This document shows, one piece after another, positions 1 through 8,865 of a DNA stretch of 56,288 nt (position 1 is the first letter of the stretch; each line of letters opens with the position of its first letter). The position numbers and the translations under genes are program-made. The notes under the pieces were generated by a model, which saw only the letters and a list, made by a program, of their open reading frames with translations, had not been told where the DNA came from and did no database searches. The DNA comes from Lysinibacillus antri (GTDB lineage Bacteria; Bacillota; Bacilli; Bacillales_A; Planococcaceae): contig NZ_RYYR01000026.1 of the NCBI RefSeq assembly GCF_003977595.1, forward strand, positions 1 to 56,288. The letters are read 5' to 3'.

Positions 1-86
1 TCAAAGACGATGAGGTAGATAGGTTCGAGGTGGAAGTGTGGTGACACATGGAGCTGACGAATACTAATCGATCGAGGACTTAACCA
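1..86 (+). rRNA. 23S ribosomal RNA, 3' end (partial)
   Basis: The first ~86 bases match the conserved 3' end of bacillar 23S rRNA, including the segment GAGCTGACGAATACTAATCG and the closing ...GGACTTAACC. The gene enters from outside the window; the exact mature end is approximate. It is followed by a short spacer and 5S, the usual rrn order, with no tRNA genes visible downstream of 5S. Confidence 0.93.
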
Positions 87-149
87 AATCTTGAATACGC
101 AATCAATGTCTTTATCCAGTTTTGAGAGAACGAACTCTCAATTAAATAG

Positions 150-265
150 TCTAGTGATGATGGCAAAGAGGTCACACCCGTTCCCATACCGAACACGGAA
201 GTTAAGCTCTTTAGCGCCGATGGTAGTTGGGGGCTTCCCCCTGTGAGAGTAGGACGTTGCTAGGC
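150..265 (+). rRNA. rrf: 5S ribosomal RNA
   Basis: About 116 nt with the hallmark 5S core (GGTCACACCCGTTCCCATAC, GAACACGGAAGTTAAGCTC, GAGAGTAGGACG) and complementary 5' and 3' ends (TCTAGTGAT / TTGCTAGGCA) forming helix I. Ends are assigned by comparison with B. subtilis 5S and may be off by one or two bases. Confidence 0.96.
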
Positions 266-270
266 AATCA

Positions 271-299
271 AACACCACTGTGCTGCAGTGGTGTTTTTT
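271..299 (+). terminator. rrn operon terminator
   Basis: A perfect 10-bp stem (AACACCACTG / CAGTGGTGTT) with a 5-nt loop followed by a T run, directly after 5S rRNA. It ends the ribosomal RNA operon. Confidence 0.93.
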
Positions 300-492
300 A
301 ATGCAAAAAACCCGATTTTAAAAATTTCGGAGTGTTGATTAATGTGATTACTTCATAAATTAGGATGATACTTTGTTGACCTTGTTTGTATCATGCGCCT
401 TTTTGCTAGAAGTGAGAAAAATAATTTACTTTTCTCGCTAATCATGGTTACATAATAGAAACTGAATAAGTGTGTATAGGAGCAATTTTATT

Positions 493-1575
493 ATGATGGA
501 ATATTTTCATTGGCTCTATCCGAATATGGTGGTTCCGACGTGGATAGATTTATTCATTTTTATAGGCATTATTATATTAGGCTGGATACTGCAACATTAT
601 CTATTAAAATATCTCATTAAACGAATTGCGCAGTTTTTTGAGAAAAAATCGAAACTCGTTACAGCTCGTATTATTGAGCATATTAGTCGAGAGGTAAGAC
701 ATGGAATTTTTACAGGCATTGTATTCTTTGCATTAGCATTTTTATTTGAAGTTACTCTATTTTCAAATGTGTCCGTGAAAAGTTTCTTCTATTCATTGAT
801 GGTGTTTTATGTATTTAAAGGAATATATGATGTATTAACTTATTATGCAAATCATCCAGAAACTTTTTATCTAAATGAAAAGAAATTGCCTTTTTTAACG
901 CCATTTTCGTTGCGGATCATTAAATCGTTTTTGGCGTTAATTGCCGTTGCGATTATTGCCTCGCTTTGGCATTTTAATTTAAATGGCTTTTTAACAGGGA
1001 TTGGTCTAACAGGTGTAGCTTTAGCATTTGGAATTCGTGACACATCTTCCCATATCTTTGGTAGTTTATCAATGGGATTAGATAAGCCATTTCAAGTAGG
1101 CGATTTTATTGCAACCGAGGATCATAAAATTGAAGGGACGATTCAAGATATTAATTTGCGTTCTACGCTTATTTCAACGGCAGATAAGGGGATTGTCTAT
1201 GTGCCCAATGCTTATTTATTGAATAAACCTATTTATAATTTATCCAAGCGTGAGAAGCGTAAAATTGAATTCCATCTTTATTTATCTATAGAAAATTCAG
1301 AAGAAATGATTCGTAATATTTGTGAAGAAGTGAATAAGCAAATATTATTGCATCCCAATATTTCAAAAGAGGATCTCATACTTGTCTATATCGATGAAAT
1401 TCATGCGGATTATTATCGTATGTTAGTTAGCTTTTTTGTACCAACTAATAATCTACATCAGAAATATACTGTGCACCAGGATATTATTTTTGTAGTAAAG
1501 CAAATAATAGATGAAGCAAATATGAAGCTTGTTGATCCTAATGCTTTTAAATTATCTGGCTTAAAGAAAGATTAA
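493..1575 (+). CDS. MscS-family mechanosensitive ion channel
   Basis: A small-conductance mechanosensitive channel-type membrane protein of about 360 aa, expected to open under membrane tension and release solutes in hypo-osmotic shock. Several hydrophobic segments fill the N-terminal half. The family's glycine/alanine-rich pore helix is visible (GIGLTGVALAFGIRD), followed directly by the MscS beta-domain start (LDKPFQVGDFI, then GTIQDINLRST). An in-frame GTG lies upstream at 472, but AGGAG at 478-482 is spaced for the ATG at 493, with a second ATG at 496. It stands alone between the rrn terminator and a convergent gene. Specific physiological role unknown. Confidence 0.88.
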   Translation: MMEYFHWLYPNMVVPTWIDLFIFIGIIILGWILQHYLLKYLIKRIAQFFEKKSKLVTARIIEHISREVRHGIFTGIVFFALAFLFEVTLFSNVSVKSFFYSLMVFYVFKGIYDVLTYYANHPETFYLNEKKLPFLTPFSLRIIKSFLALIAVAIIASLWHFNLNGFLTGIGLTGVALAFGIRDTSSHIFGSLSMGLDKPFQVGDFIATEDHKIEGTIQDINLRSTLISTADKGIVYVPNAYLLNKPIYNLSKREKRKIEFHLYLSIENSEEMIRNICEEVNKQILLHPNISKEDLILVYIDEIHADYYRMLVSFFVPTNNLHQKYTVHQDIIFVVKQIIDEANMKLVDPNAFKLSGLKKD

Positions 1576-1587
1576 CGCATAGATAAA

Positions 1588-1626
1588 GGGTAGTAAAAAC
1601 ATGACCTTGTTTTTACTACCCCATTT
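1588..1626. terminator. Bidirectional terminator between convergent genes
   Basis: A 14-bp stem (GGGTAGTAAAAACA / TGTTTTTACTACCC) with a 7-nt loop between the convergent mscS-like gene and the PepSY gene. It is followed by a T-rich tract on the plus strand and by a short T run on the minus strand, so it can serve both genes. Confidence 0.82.
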
Positions 1627-1633
1627 TTATAAG

Positions 1634-2170
1634 TTAGTCATCATTGTGATCATCATCATCTTCATAACGATCATCGTCGTATTGGTCGTCATCATCATCT
1701 TCATAACGGTCGTCGTCATATCGGTCATCACCATCATCATTCACTCTAGGTTGAGATGAAACATTTGGTGCAGTCGTAGTGATAGTTTGTTTGGATTGAT
1801 TACTGTTGGTATGATTTGTATTTTCATCATTCACGTTATCACTTTTTACGTTAGTAGTATTTGTTTGAGTAGGAATGATTGGCTCTTTTTTCTTTCTTAA
1901 AAGGTCACCCGTGAAGGCATCTAATTTCAGATCATATTCCGCATCACTCGTAACAATCTCTACCTCATAGTAGCTTTTTGTACCTTCATTTTCGAATTCA
2001 AGTTCCGTTATTTTCCCCTGTACAACGTCTAATGCTTTCTTTTCAATTTCCACTTTCGTTAATACATTTGCTTGATTCGCAGAACCGACGATATTACCCC
2101 CTGCAACTGCAATAACTCCGCCAAGCCCCATTACACCTAATAGCGCTGGTACTAAAATGATTTTTTTCAT
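1634..2170 (-). CDS. Secreted/anchored PepSY-domain protein with acidic repeat tail
   Basis: A 178-aa protein with an N-terminal signal-type hydrophobic segment (residues ~3-25). One PepSY-like domain follows (~36-95; Y-YEVEIVTSDAEYDLKLDAFTG pattern), then a Thr/Asn/Ser/Gln linker, then a ~35-residue tail made almost only of Asp, Glu, Tyr and Arg. The tail contains two near-identical YDDDRYEDDDD units. PepSY domains are associated with inhibition or regulation of peptidases and with signalling at the envelope. The acidic tail could bind cations, which is inference. It has its own upstream region and lies downstream of a two-component operon with a second PepSY protein, so it is a likely target of that system. 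Confidence 0.8.
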   Translation of the reverse strand: MKKIILVPALLGVMGLGGVIAVAGGNIVGSANQANVLTKVEIEKKALDVVQGKITELEFENEGTKSYYEVEIVTSDAEYDLKLDAFTGDLLRKKKEPIIPTQTNTTNVKSDNVNDENTNHTNSNQSKQTITTTAPNVSSQPRVNDDGDDRYDDDRYEDDDDDQYDDDRYEDDDDHNDD

Positions 2171-2248
2171 GTTTTTTCTCTCCTTATTGATTTGATACTT
2201 TTATCTTACAAGGCGAACATTATAAGAGTTGGAGAGTAAGATTAGAAT

Positions 2249-2277
2249 TTGATGAGAAATACATTAAGAATCGCTAA
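2249..2277. promoter_or_regulatory. Candidate response-regulator operator upstream of PepSY gene
   Basis: The decamer TTGATGAGAA (2249-2258) and the heptamer TCGCTAA (2271-2277) lie upstream of the 2170-1634 gene. The same two words occur in the same order upstream of the response-regulator gene (5149-5158 and 5182-5188). On the minus strand a TATAAT-like -10 (about 2219-2224) lies between this site and the start codon. Shared words suggest a common operator. No binding data exist. Confidence 0.4.
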
Positions 2278-2282
2278 CTATC

Positions 2283-3020
2283 TTAATCTTCCTCATCGTC
2301 ATCATCTTCATCATCATCCAGGGAACGGTTCTTAACGGAAAGGATATTCCCTGATATTGCATGAATTTGGAATGTGACAGCTTTATTCAAAGTGCGAATT
2401 TCTACTAGATAATAGCCGCCATCAGATGAAGTCTCATAGGCAACGTATTGAATGGCACCATTTAATTGGGAAAGAGCAATTTGTTTTGCTTTATCCTTTG
2501 TAATCGTTGGCGTGTTGTTAGATTCTGGAGCTTGCTGTTTTACTTTTTCAGAAAGTATTTCCCCCGTTTTTGCATTAACGGTAACAGATTTTAATAGTTC
2601 ATTTTCCGTAATTTCCACAATATATTGAGGGGCCTCTCCTTGCTGGAATGCTATAGAATGAATCGTTCCTTTATTTTGTGAATTTAGCAAGGTGCGAATT
2701 TCTTCCTTTGTTTTGATAGAAGGGGTATCCTCAATCGTCTCAGCAGCAACTTCGTTCATTTTCATAACACTTCCTGTAGTGGCATCGATTTGTAGATCGT
2801 AGCTTGCATTTCCTCGCTCAAGGATCATGTGAAAAAAATCTTCTTTTTGTTCGAATGATTCAACCGTACCTCCATAGAGTGTTTCTATTTTTGTCGCTAC
2901 TTCATGAATCGTTAATTGTTCAGGCTTGAAAAATTGACTTTGGATCGTATAAATGACAGCAGCTGTGATCAGTAACATTAAGACAACTAATCCAATCATC
3001 CATTTTGTATAGTTTGTCAT
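2283..3020 (-). CDS. Membrane-anchored protein with three PepSY-like repeats
   Basis: A 245-aa protein with one N-terminal membrane segment (residues ~8-28, MIGLVVLMLLITAAVIYTI). Three successive PepSY-like units follow (~35-90, ~105-160, ~170-225), each with a Y-x-[VIL]-[EQ]-I and [DN]A-x-[TS]G-x-[IVL]L signature. It ends in an acidic tail (DDDEDDDDEED). The start overlaps the stop of the histidine-kinase gene by 4 nt (ATGA), so it is translationally coupled to it. The arrangement suggests an extracytoplasmic partner or modulator of that kinase. No enzyme function is apparent. Confidence 0.82.
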   Translation of the reverse strand: MTNYTKWMIGLVVLMLLITAAVIYTIQSQFFKPEQLTIHEVATKIETLYGGTVESFEQKEDFFHMILERGNASYDLQIDATTGSVMKMNEVAAETIEDTPSIKTKEEIRTLLNSQNKGTIHSIAFQQGEAPQYIVEITENELLKSVTVNAKTGEILSEKVKQQAPESNNTPTITKDKAKQIALSQLNGAIQYVAYETSSDGGYYLVEIRTLNKAVTFQIHAISGNILSVKNRSLDDDEDDDDEED

Positions 3021-4384
3021 TTGCTCTCCACCTCATTTTTAATGGAGAGTGGTATATGCAAAATAAAACATGTTCCTACGTCAACTTCACTTTCCACTTC
3101 AATCTTTATTTGTAAACTATGAGCTATTTCATTTGCAATGGCTAAGCCTAATCCCGTACCACCTGTTTTTCGGTTACGATCTTCACTTACTCTAAAGAAG
3201 CGATCAAATAAATGAGGGAGTTGGTCTTGTGGTATACCTACTCCATAGTCACGAATGCTAATTGTTATAGAATTCGTTTGTTTTGTAGCACTCACTTCAA
3301 TTCGCCCATCACTATATTTTCGAGCGTTATCTAATAAGATAAAAAGTAACTGTTTTAATTTTGGTTCATCGGTAATAATGTATAGACTTTCAGCGAATTG
3401 ATATTGGAAGTTCCTATTATAAGCTTGGCGCATCTGAGTCAGCGTATTTTCGAGTAAATGGGTTACATCGAGTTGTTGAATGGAAAGGGGGATACGCTCT
3501 TTATTTTTTGCTAATTCAAGCATTTGAACAATCATATTATTCATCCGCGTCGATTCGTTCACAATGGCTTCTAACGCTTCTGTTGCAACCTTTTCATTCG
3601 TAAAGCCGCGACGTAATAAAAGCTTTGCATAACTTTCGATCACGGTTAATGGTGTTTTAAATTCATGGGAAGCATTTGATACGAATTGTTGTTGCTTCAT
3701 GTAGTTTGTTTCAAGGGCTTCCATCATGCGATTAAATGTCCGACCCATTTCAGCAAGTTCATCTTTTCCCACATCGGACTTTTCTAGTTTTTCGTAAGTA
3801 CCAGAAGTTTCGCTTTTTTTCATGGCTAAAATTAATTGCTCTAGCGGTCTTAATATAATTCGACTTAAAGCCATATTTGAAAGAAGAATAGGAATGGCTA
3901 TTAATACGGTCATTGCAACTAAAATTAGTTTTAACAATTGTTGATTTTTAGCAAGATCATCTAACCGTTGTAATAGCTGCAAATCCACAACTTTTCCGTT
4001 AATCCAAATGGCTTTTGTCTGGGTGATGATTAGAGGAGAGCTATCTACTTCGCTAATACCATATTGCTCTTTTTCCTCAAATGTTGAAGATACATGTTCC
4101 GTTGAAAAGGAAGTTGATATGGATGTGATTTCTTTACCGTTAGTATTCAATACACGGATGGCCCCATTTGTCGGTATATAAGCCCTTAAGACCGTATCTA
4201 CATTGGCTGTTTGGTCTAATTTGGATAGAGCAGTTAGCAATTCCTCCCCACGTGAATGGAGTTGTTTTGCTTCTGTATCAATTGAAAGTTGTTCATATAA
4301 TAGAAAGATTCCATAATTCATTACGATTAATAAAACGACCATTAAAAGAGTCGTAAAGAGGTGGATTTTTGTCCTAAGTTTCAT
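3017..4384 (-). CDS. Two-component sensor histidine kinase
   Basis: A 455-aa EnvZ/CssS-like membrane kinase. A TM helix lies at ~7-30, an extracytoplasmic sensor region at ~31-150, and a second TM helix at ~152-174. A HAMP region follows (~175-228), then HisKA with the phospho-acceptor His in SNASHEFKTPL (~240) and an HATPase with N-box LFILLDNARKYSD, G1 DYGVGIP and G2 TGGTGLGLAI. It overlaps the response-regulator gene by 11 nt and has AAGGAG ahead of its ATG. The stimulus is unknown. The coupled PepSY protein points to an envelope-related signal (inference). Confidence 0.93.
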   Translation of the reverse strand: MKLRTKIHLFTTLLMVVLLIVMNYGIFLLYEQLSIDTEAKQLHSRGEELLTALSKLDQTANVDTVLRAYIPTNGAIRVLNTNGKEITSISTSFSTEHVSSTFEEKEQYGISEVDSSPLIITQTKAIWINGKVVDLQLLQRLDDLAKNQQLLKLILVAMTVLIAIPILLSNMALSRIILRPLEQLILAMKKSETSGTYEKLEKSDVGKDELAEMGRTFNRMMEALETNYMKQQQFVSNASHEFKTPLTVIESYAKLLLRRGFTNEKVATEALEAIVNESTRMNNMIVQMLELAKNKERIPLSIQQLDVTHLLENTLTQMRQAYNRNFQYQFAESLYIITDEPKLKQLLFILLDNARKYSDGRIEVSATKQTNSITISIRDYGVGIPQDQLPHLFDRFFRVSEDRNRKTGGTGLGLAIANEIAHSLQIKIEVESEVDVGTCFILHIPLSIKNEVESK

Positions 4385-5090
4385 GGGAGGACTCCTTTAA
4401 AACATAGCCAACACCTCGGACTGTTTGAATAATGGACGTTGGATTTGCCTTTTCGAGCTTTTGACGTACATAGCGTATATATACGTCGACTACATTGGTA
4501 TCCCCATAGTAATCAAAGCCCCAAACTGCTTCTAAAATTTGGTCACGTGTAAGGACTTGCTTCGGGTGTTGTAATAAAAAGATAAGCAAATCATATTCAC
4601 GTGGTGTTAAGTCAATGGCGCTTTCAAAATAGGAAACCTCCCGTGTTTGTTTATTGATTGATAAATTACGATAGGCTAAAAGATGTTCATTTTGAGAGCT
4701 TGAGTCAGGGTCCTGGCTACGAGGTTTCGAAAAGCGAATCGCATTCCGAATTCGTGCTAACAATTCATCGATTTCAAAGGGCTTCGTAACATAATCATTT
4801 GCCCCAAGATCTAACCCTTTTACTTTATCCTCAATGTCACTTTTAGCCGTTAATAATATGACGGGGGTATTGGATTCTGTAGCACGGATTCGTTTTAACA
4901 CATCAAGTCCATTCATTTCGGGTAACATTAAATCAAGAAGTATTAAATCAAAGGTACTTTCACGGTATTGAATTAATCCTTCTGTTCCAGTATGGGCAAT
5001 GCTTATGATATAACCTTCAAACTCTAGTTCGAGCTGTAATACACGAGCAATATTTTCTTCGTCTTCAATAATTAAAATTCGATGTTCCAT
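4374..5090 (-). CDS. OmpR-family response regulator
   Basis: A 238-aa transcription factor. The receiver domain (~1-120) has acidic pocket EDEE, phospho-acceptor Asp in LILLDLMLPEMNG (~53) and Lys in ANDYVTKPFE. The C-terminal winged-helix trans_reg_C domain (~140-232) carries LTPREYDLL and RGVGYVLK. It is the first gene of an operon with the kinase and the three-repeat PepSY gene. Its own upstream region carries a motif shared with the other PepSY gene, suggesting autoregulation plus a two-promoter regulon. Confidence 0.94.
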   Translation of the reverse strand: MEHRILIIEDEENIARVLQLELEFEGYIISIAHTGTEGLIQYRESTFDLILLDLMLPEMNGLDVLKRIRATESNTPVILLTAKSDIEDKVKGLDLGANDYVTKPFEIDELLARIRNAIRFSKPRSQDPDSSSQNEHLLAYRNLSINKQTREVSYFESAIDLTPREYDLLIFLLQHPKQVLTRDQILEAVWGFDYYGDTNVVDVYIRYVRQKLEKANPTSIIQTVRGVGYVLKESSHET

Positions 5091-5148
5091 TCATATCAAC
5101 TCGCTTTTTATTTGTTTAAGTAAAATAATACAGAAGTTATATTAAAAA

Positions 5149-5189
5149 TTGATGAGAATAAATCTTTAAATTCACTAAATTTCGCTAAT
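5149..5189. promoter_or_regulatory. Candidate response-regulator autoregulatory site
   Basis: TTGATGAGAA at 5149-5158 is identical to the word upstream of the PepSY gene at 2249. It is followed by two direct half-sites about 10 bp apart, TTCACTAAAT and TTCGCTAATC (5171-5190), a spacing typical of OmpR-family dimer operators. The site sits 60-100 bp upstream of the response-regulator start. Confidence 0.4.
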
Positions 5190-5293
5190 CTATTTTTCTT
5201 ATATATGTAATCTTTCCAAATTTTTTGCTTTCTATCTTTCCTTCTAGGTACTTTCGTAATATAGTAACAACAAATGTCGAAAGGAAATTAGTT

Positions 5294-5482
5294 ATGAGTA
5301 AAAAACAATTGTGGTTTGAAGTAGAAGAGAATGAAACAATCGAGCAATGTTTAGGTCGAATGAGACAAGAAGGGTATATGCCAATGGGACGGAAGGAAGA
5401 GCCAGTCTTTCATATCGTAAACGGAGAACCAACCTATTTACGCCAAAAAATAAAATTTAAAGGGGTATTAATGGAAGAATGA
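5294..5482 (+). CDS. NETI motif-containing small protein
   Basis: A 62-aa protein starting MSKKQLWFEVEENETIEQC, with the NETI motif at residues ~13-16 that defines this small conserved bacillar family of unknown function. An in-frame start 23 codons upstream exists. The ATG at 5294 is preceded by AAGGAAAT and gives the usual family N-terminus. The gene lies immediately upstream of the purine operon promoter and on the same strand, without an obvious strong terminator between them. Confidence 0.8.
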   Translation: MSKKQLWFEVEENETIEQCLGRMRQEGYMPMGRKEEPVFHIVNGEPTYLRQKIKFKGVLMEE

Positions 5483-5496
5483 AAACGTTTTCGCTT

Positions 5497-5540
5497 AAAA
5501 ACCGAACATTCCCGTTTTCTGAAAATTTATCGTTCGCATT
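5497..5540 (+). promoter_or_regulatory. Paired PurR boxes of the purine operon
   Basis: Box 1 AAAAACCGAACATT (5497-5510) matches the PurBox consensus with its central CCGAAC. Box 2 is the inverted ATCGTTCGCATT (5529-5540; complement AATGCGAACGAT). The two inward-facing boxes are 18 bp apart, the arrangement used by Bacillus PurR, which represses pur genes and is relieved by PRPP. They lie just upstream of the -35. Confidence 0.88.
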
Positions 5541-5546
5541 TTTCCA

Positions 5547-5575
5547 TTGATTTTCTTACGTAGCCTTGTTAAAAT
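5547..5575 (+). promoter_or_regulatory. Sigma-A promoter of the pur operon
   Basis: TTGATT (-35, 5547-5552), a 17-bp spacer and TAAAAT (-10, 5570-5575). Transcription would start near 5582, giving a ~295-nt leader before purE. The PurR boxes lie immediately upstream. Confidence 0.85.
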
Positions 5576-5639
5576 GTGAACAGGAACTAAACTATAAGAT
5601 AAATAACTTTTAGGTTTAATAACGAGATAACATATACAT

Positions 5640-5708
5640 CCCACATATATGCTAGAGAATATGGCTCTAGTGTCTCTACCCGACACCGTAAATGTCGGAC
5701 TATGCGGG
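5640..5708 (+). promoter_or_regulatory. Purine (guanine-type) riboswitch aptamer
   Basis: All elements of a purine aptamer are visible. P1 is CCCACATA / TATGCGGG with one mismatch. P2 is CTAGAG / CTCTAG with loop AATATGG. J2/3 is GTCTCTACC. P3 is CGACA / TGTCG with loop CCGTAAA, identical to the B. subtilis xpt loop. The specificity base in J3/1 (GACTATG, position 5700) is C, which predicts guanine/hypoxanthine rather than adenine binding. Ligand binding should favour the downstream terminator and shut off the operon. Confidence 0.95.
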
Positions 5709-5772
5709 AAAGCTTACTAAAGGCGTTGAATTGTTGGGTACTTCGTGTGCACAATACTTTCGACATTATTTT

Positions 5773-5832
5773 GTCCTTGAGTAATCTGCTTTCTTCGCAT
5801 GTAGAGAAGGTGGATGACTTGAGGGCTTTTTT
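5773..5832 (+). terminator. Riboswitch expression-platform terminator
   Basis: A long stem whose base GTCCTTGAGT / ACTTGAGGGC is 10 bp with three G-U pairs, continuing through CTTTCT / AGAAGG, ends in GGGC followed by six T. It lies between the guanine aptamer and purE, so it is the off-state terminator of the leader. Confidence 0.85.
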
Positions 5833-5875
5833 ACGTAGAAAAATGAAGCGTAATCGCATAAAAGGAGAGAAAATA

Positions 5876-6364
5876 ATGTATCCAAAAATCGGAGTCATTA
5901 TGGGAAGTTCTAGTGACTGGGAAACGATGAAACATGCGTGTGATATTCTTGATGAATTACAAGTTTCATATGAAAGACAAGTAGTATCAGCACACCGTAC
6001 ACCGGACTTAATGTTTGAGTATGCAGAAACGGCACGTTCAAGAGGAATACAAGTGATTATTGCAGGAGCAGGGGGAGCGGCCCATTTACCAGGAATGGTG
6101 GCAGCTAAAACAACTTTACCTGTAATCGGTGTACCGGTGCAATCAAGAGCATTAAACGGATTGGATTCATTATTATCAATCGTGCAAATGCCTGGTGGTG
6201 TACCTGTTGCGACAGTAGCCATTGGAAAAGCAGGGGCAACAAATGCAGGTTTATTAGCAGCACAAATTCTTGCTACTACAGATCAAGATTTAGCAGAAAG
6301 ACTGGAAGAACGTAGAGAGTACATGAAGCAAATGGCGCTAGAAAGTACAGGTGACCTTGTGTGA
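5876..6364 (+). CDS. purE: N5-carboxyaminoimidazole ribonucleotide mutase
   Basis: 162 aa, the same length as B. subtilis PurE. It converts N5-CAIR to CAIR in de novo purine synthesis. The N-terminal phosphate-binding [14 protein letters not shown], the SAHRTPD motif with its catalytic His, and [12 protein letters not shown] are intact. The reading frame is open upstream into the riboswitch leader, but AAAGGAG at 5861-5867 and the family start fix ATG 5876. First gene of the pur operon; its stop overlaps the purK GTG. Confidence 0.97.
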   Translation: MYPKIGVIMGSSSDWETMKHACDILDELQVSYERQVVSAHRTPDLMFEYAETARSRGIQVIIAGAGGAAHLPGMVAAKTTLPVIGVPVQSRALNGLDSLLSIVQMPGGVPVATVAIGKAGATNAGLLAAQILATTDQDLAERLEERREYMKQMALESTGDLV

Positions 6365-7485
6365 CTAGAATGATTTATCCTGGCCAAACGATTGGAATTA
6401 TCGGAGGTGGCCAACTAGGACGTATGATGGCACTTGCTGCAAAAGAAGCTGGTTATAAAATTGCAGTGCTTGAACCAACAATGGATTCGCCATGCGGTCA
6501 AGTGGCTGACATTCGTATTGTCGCGCCATACAATGATGAATCCGCGTTAGAAGAGTTAGCTGAAGTAAGTGATGTCATTACGTATGAATTTGAAAATATA
6601 GATTATGAAGGTTTAAAACGATTAACAGAAATTGCGCATGTTCCACAAGGTGCTGAATTAGTTCGGATTACGCAAAATCGTGTAACTGAAAAACACGCTA
6701 TTGTAGAAGCAGGATGCCCTGTCGCTCCGTACATAGTAGCAAACAATTATGAAGAATTAGTAAACCAAATTGAACAAATTGGTTATCCTTGTATTGTGAA
6801 AACGGCACGTGGTGGATATGATGGAAAAGGTCAACAATTATTAAGTTCAACAGAAGACTTACCATTGGCCAAAAAACTGTTGGAACATTCACAGTGTGTT
6901 GCAGAAGGGTTTGTCCCTTTTGTAAAAGAAATTTCCGTCATTGTACAACGTAACGGATATGGTGAAACGTATTGTCTTCCAGTTGGAGAAAATATTCATG
7001 TACATCACATTTTACATGAAACGATTGTGCCGGCACGTATTTCACCAGCCACATATGACAAAGCAATCGAAGCTGCTGAAAAAATTGCTGATTACTTGCA
7101 GTTAATTGGAACATTAGCAGTTGAAATGTTTGTATTAGAGGATGGTCAAATCGTTATTAATGAATTAGCACCAAGGCCACATAATTCAGGTCATTATTCT
7201 ATTGAAGCTTGCAACGTTTCACAATTTGTGCAACATATTCGTGCCGTTTGTGGTTGGCCACTTCGCAAGCCTAAACTTTGGGCACCATCGATCATGGTAA
7301 ATTTATTAGGACAACATGTTGTGCCACTATCAAATTCGATTTCAAAATATCCTGATTGGTCCGTGCATCTTTATGGCAAAAATGAAGCAAAAGTGAACCG
7401 TAAGATGGGACATGTTACAATAATGACGGAGAATATGGAAGAAACTTTAAAACAAATCGAACGTTCTGGCATCTGGTCAGAATAA
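6361..7485 (+). CDS. purK: N5-carboxyaminoimidazole ribonucleotide synthetase (ATPase subunit)
   Basis: 374-aa ATP-grasp enzyme converting AIR, bicarbonate and ATP to N5-CAIR, the substrate of PurE. The N-terminal [13 protein letters not shown]ossmann motif, the ATP-grasp lysine region [12 protein letters not shown] and the metal/ATP site EMFVLEDG...[13 protein letters not shown] are present. GTG start at 6361 overlaps the purE stop (GTGA), with AGGTGA six to seven bases upstream. An ATG three codons later is a weaker alternative because of spacing. Confidence 0.96.
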   Translation: MTRMIYPGQTIGIIGGGQLGRMMALAAKEAGYKIAVLEPTMDSPCGQVADIRIVAPYNDESALEELAEVSDVITYEFENIDYEGLKRLTEIAHVPQGAELVRITQNRVTEKHAIVEAGCPVAPYIVANNYEELVNQIEQIGYPCIVKTARGGYDGKGQQLLSSTEDLPLAKKLLEHSQCVAEGFVPFVKEISVIVQRNGYGETYCLPVGENIHVHHILHETIVPARISPATYDKAIEAAEKIADYLQLIGTLAVEMFVLEDGQIVINELAPRPHNSGHYSIEACNVSQFVQHIRAVCGWPLRKPKLWAPSIMVNLLGQHVVPLSNSISKYPDWSVHLYGKNEAKVNRKMGHVTIMTENMEETLKQIERSGIWSE

Positions 7486-7499
7486 AAGGAGAAGAAACA

Positions 7500-8798
7500 A
7501 TGATCGAACGTTATACACGTCCCGAGATGGGCGCAATTTGGACAGAAGAAAATAAATTTAAAGCTTGGTTAGAGGTTGAAATTTTAGCTTGTGAGGCTTG
7601 GGCTGAACTAGGTGAAATTCCAAAAGAAGACGTAGCATTACTTCGCCAAAACGCGTCATTTGATATTAACCGTATTTACGAAATCGAACAAGAAACGCGC
7701 CATGATGTAGTTGCATTTACGCGTGCAGTATCTGAGACTTGTGGCGAAGAGCGTAAATGGGTGCACTACGGTTTAACATCAACAGACGTGGTCGATACAG
7801 CTCTATCGTACTTAATTAAACAAGCAAATACAATTTTACGTAAAGATATCGTAAACTTCATCGACATTATTACGGAAAAGGCAAAAGAACATAAATATAC
7901 AGTTATGATGGGACGTACGCATGGTGTACACGCTGAACCAACGACATTTGGTCTGAAATTAGCTTTATGGCTTGAGGAAATGAAGCGTAACTTAGAGCGT
8001 TTCGACTACGCTGCAAAAGTTATTGAAACAGGTAAAATCTCAGGTGCGGTTGGTACGTATGCCAATATCGATCCATTCGTAGAGCAATATGTATGTGAAA
8101 AATTAGGGTTAGCAGCAGCGCCTATTTCAACTCAAACGTTACAACGTGATCGTCATGCACAATACTTCTCAACATTAGCGTTGATTGCAACTTCAATTGA
8201 GAAATTTGCTACTGAAGTTCGCGGCTTACAAAAATCAGAAACACGTGAAGTAGAAGAAGCATTTGCAAAAGGTCAAAAAGGTTCATCTGCAATGCCACAC
8301 AAACGTAACCCAATCGGTTCAGAAAACATGACGGGTATGGCTCGTTTAATTCGTGGTTACATGATGACAGCTTACGAAAATGTAGCACTTTGGCATGAAC
8401 GCGATATTTCACATTCATCTGCCGAGCGTGTCATCCTTCCAGATGCAACAATTGCTTTAAATTACATGTTAAATCGTTTCGGAAACATCGTGAAAAACTT
8501 AACAGTGTTCCCTGAAAACATGAAACGCAATATGGACCGTACTTTCGGTTTAATCTACTCACAACGCATCTTACTTGCATTAATCGATAAAGGCTTAGTG
8601 CGTGAAGAAGCGTATGACACAGTTCAACCATTAACGGCGATTGCATGGGATGAGCAAAAGCAATTCCGCCCATTAGTAGAAGCAAACGAAAAAATCACTT
8701 CATTATTATCAAAAGAAGAAATTGATGATTGCTTCGATTACAACTATCACATTAAAAATGTAGACATGATTTTCGACCGTCTTGGATTAAATGACTAA
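7500..8798 (+). CDS. purB: Adenylosuccinate lyase
   Basis: 432 aa. It cleaves SAICAR to AICAR + fumarate and adenylosuccinate to AMP + fumarate. The fumarase/aspartase signature [11 protein letters not shown] is complete, with TSTDVVDTA and the [10 protein letters not shown] catalytic-histidine region. AAAAGGAGAAG precedes ATG 7500. Followed by a hairpin and then purC. Confidence 0.97.
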   Translation: MIERYTRPEMGAIWTEENKFKAWLEVEILACEAWAELGEIPKEDVALLRQNASFDINRIYEIEQETRHDVVAFTRAVSETCGEERKWVHYGLTSTDVVDTALSYLIKQANTILRKDIVNFIDIITEKAKEHKYTVMMGRTHGVHAEPTTFGLKLALWLEEMKRNLERFDYAAKVIETGKISGAVGTYANIDPFVEQYVCEKLGLAAAPISTQTLQRDRHAQYFSTLALIATSIEKFATEVRGLQKSETREVEEAFAKGQKGSSAMPHKRNPIGSENMTGMARLIRGYMMTAYENVALWHERDISHSSAERVILPDATIALNYMLNRFGNIVKNLTVFPENMKRNMDRTFGLIYSQRILLALIDKGLVREEAYDTVQPLTAIAWDEQKQFRPLVEANEKITSLLSKEEIDDCFDYNYHIKNVDMIFDRLGLND

Positions 8799-8812
8799 TT
8801 AATTGAAATTTA

Positions 8813-8841
8813 GCATCTCCCTCATTTTTGAGGGGGAGGCT
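8813..8841 (+). other. Intra-operon hairpin purB-purC
   Basis: An imperfect stem CTCCCTCA / TGAGGGGGAG around TTTT, not followed by a T run (CTTAAAAATAAG). It could protect the upstream mRNA end or attenuate weakly, but does not look like an efficient terminator. Confidence 0.6.
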
Positions 8842-8865
8842 TAAAAATAAGTGGAGGAACACGTC

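Noticed and set aside
5587..6222. 211-aa minus-strand open frame over the riboswitch and purE
   Set aside because: It lies antisense to a clear riboswitch, terminator and purE, has no ribosome site and no recognisable protein pattern.
8813..8841. Operon-ending terminator between purB and purC
   Set aside because: The stem is imperfect and lacks a T run; purC follows at once with a good ribosome site.
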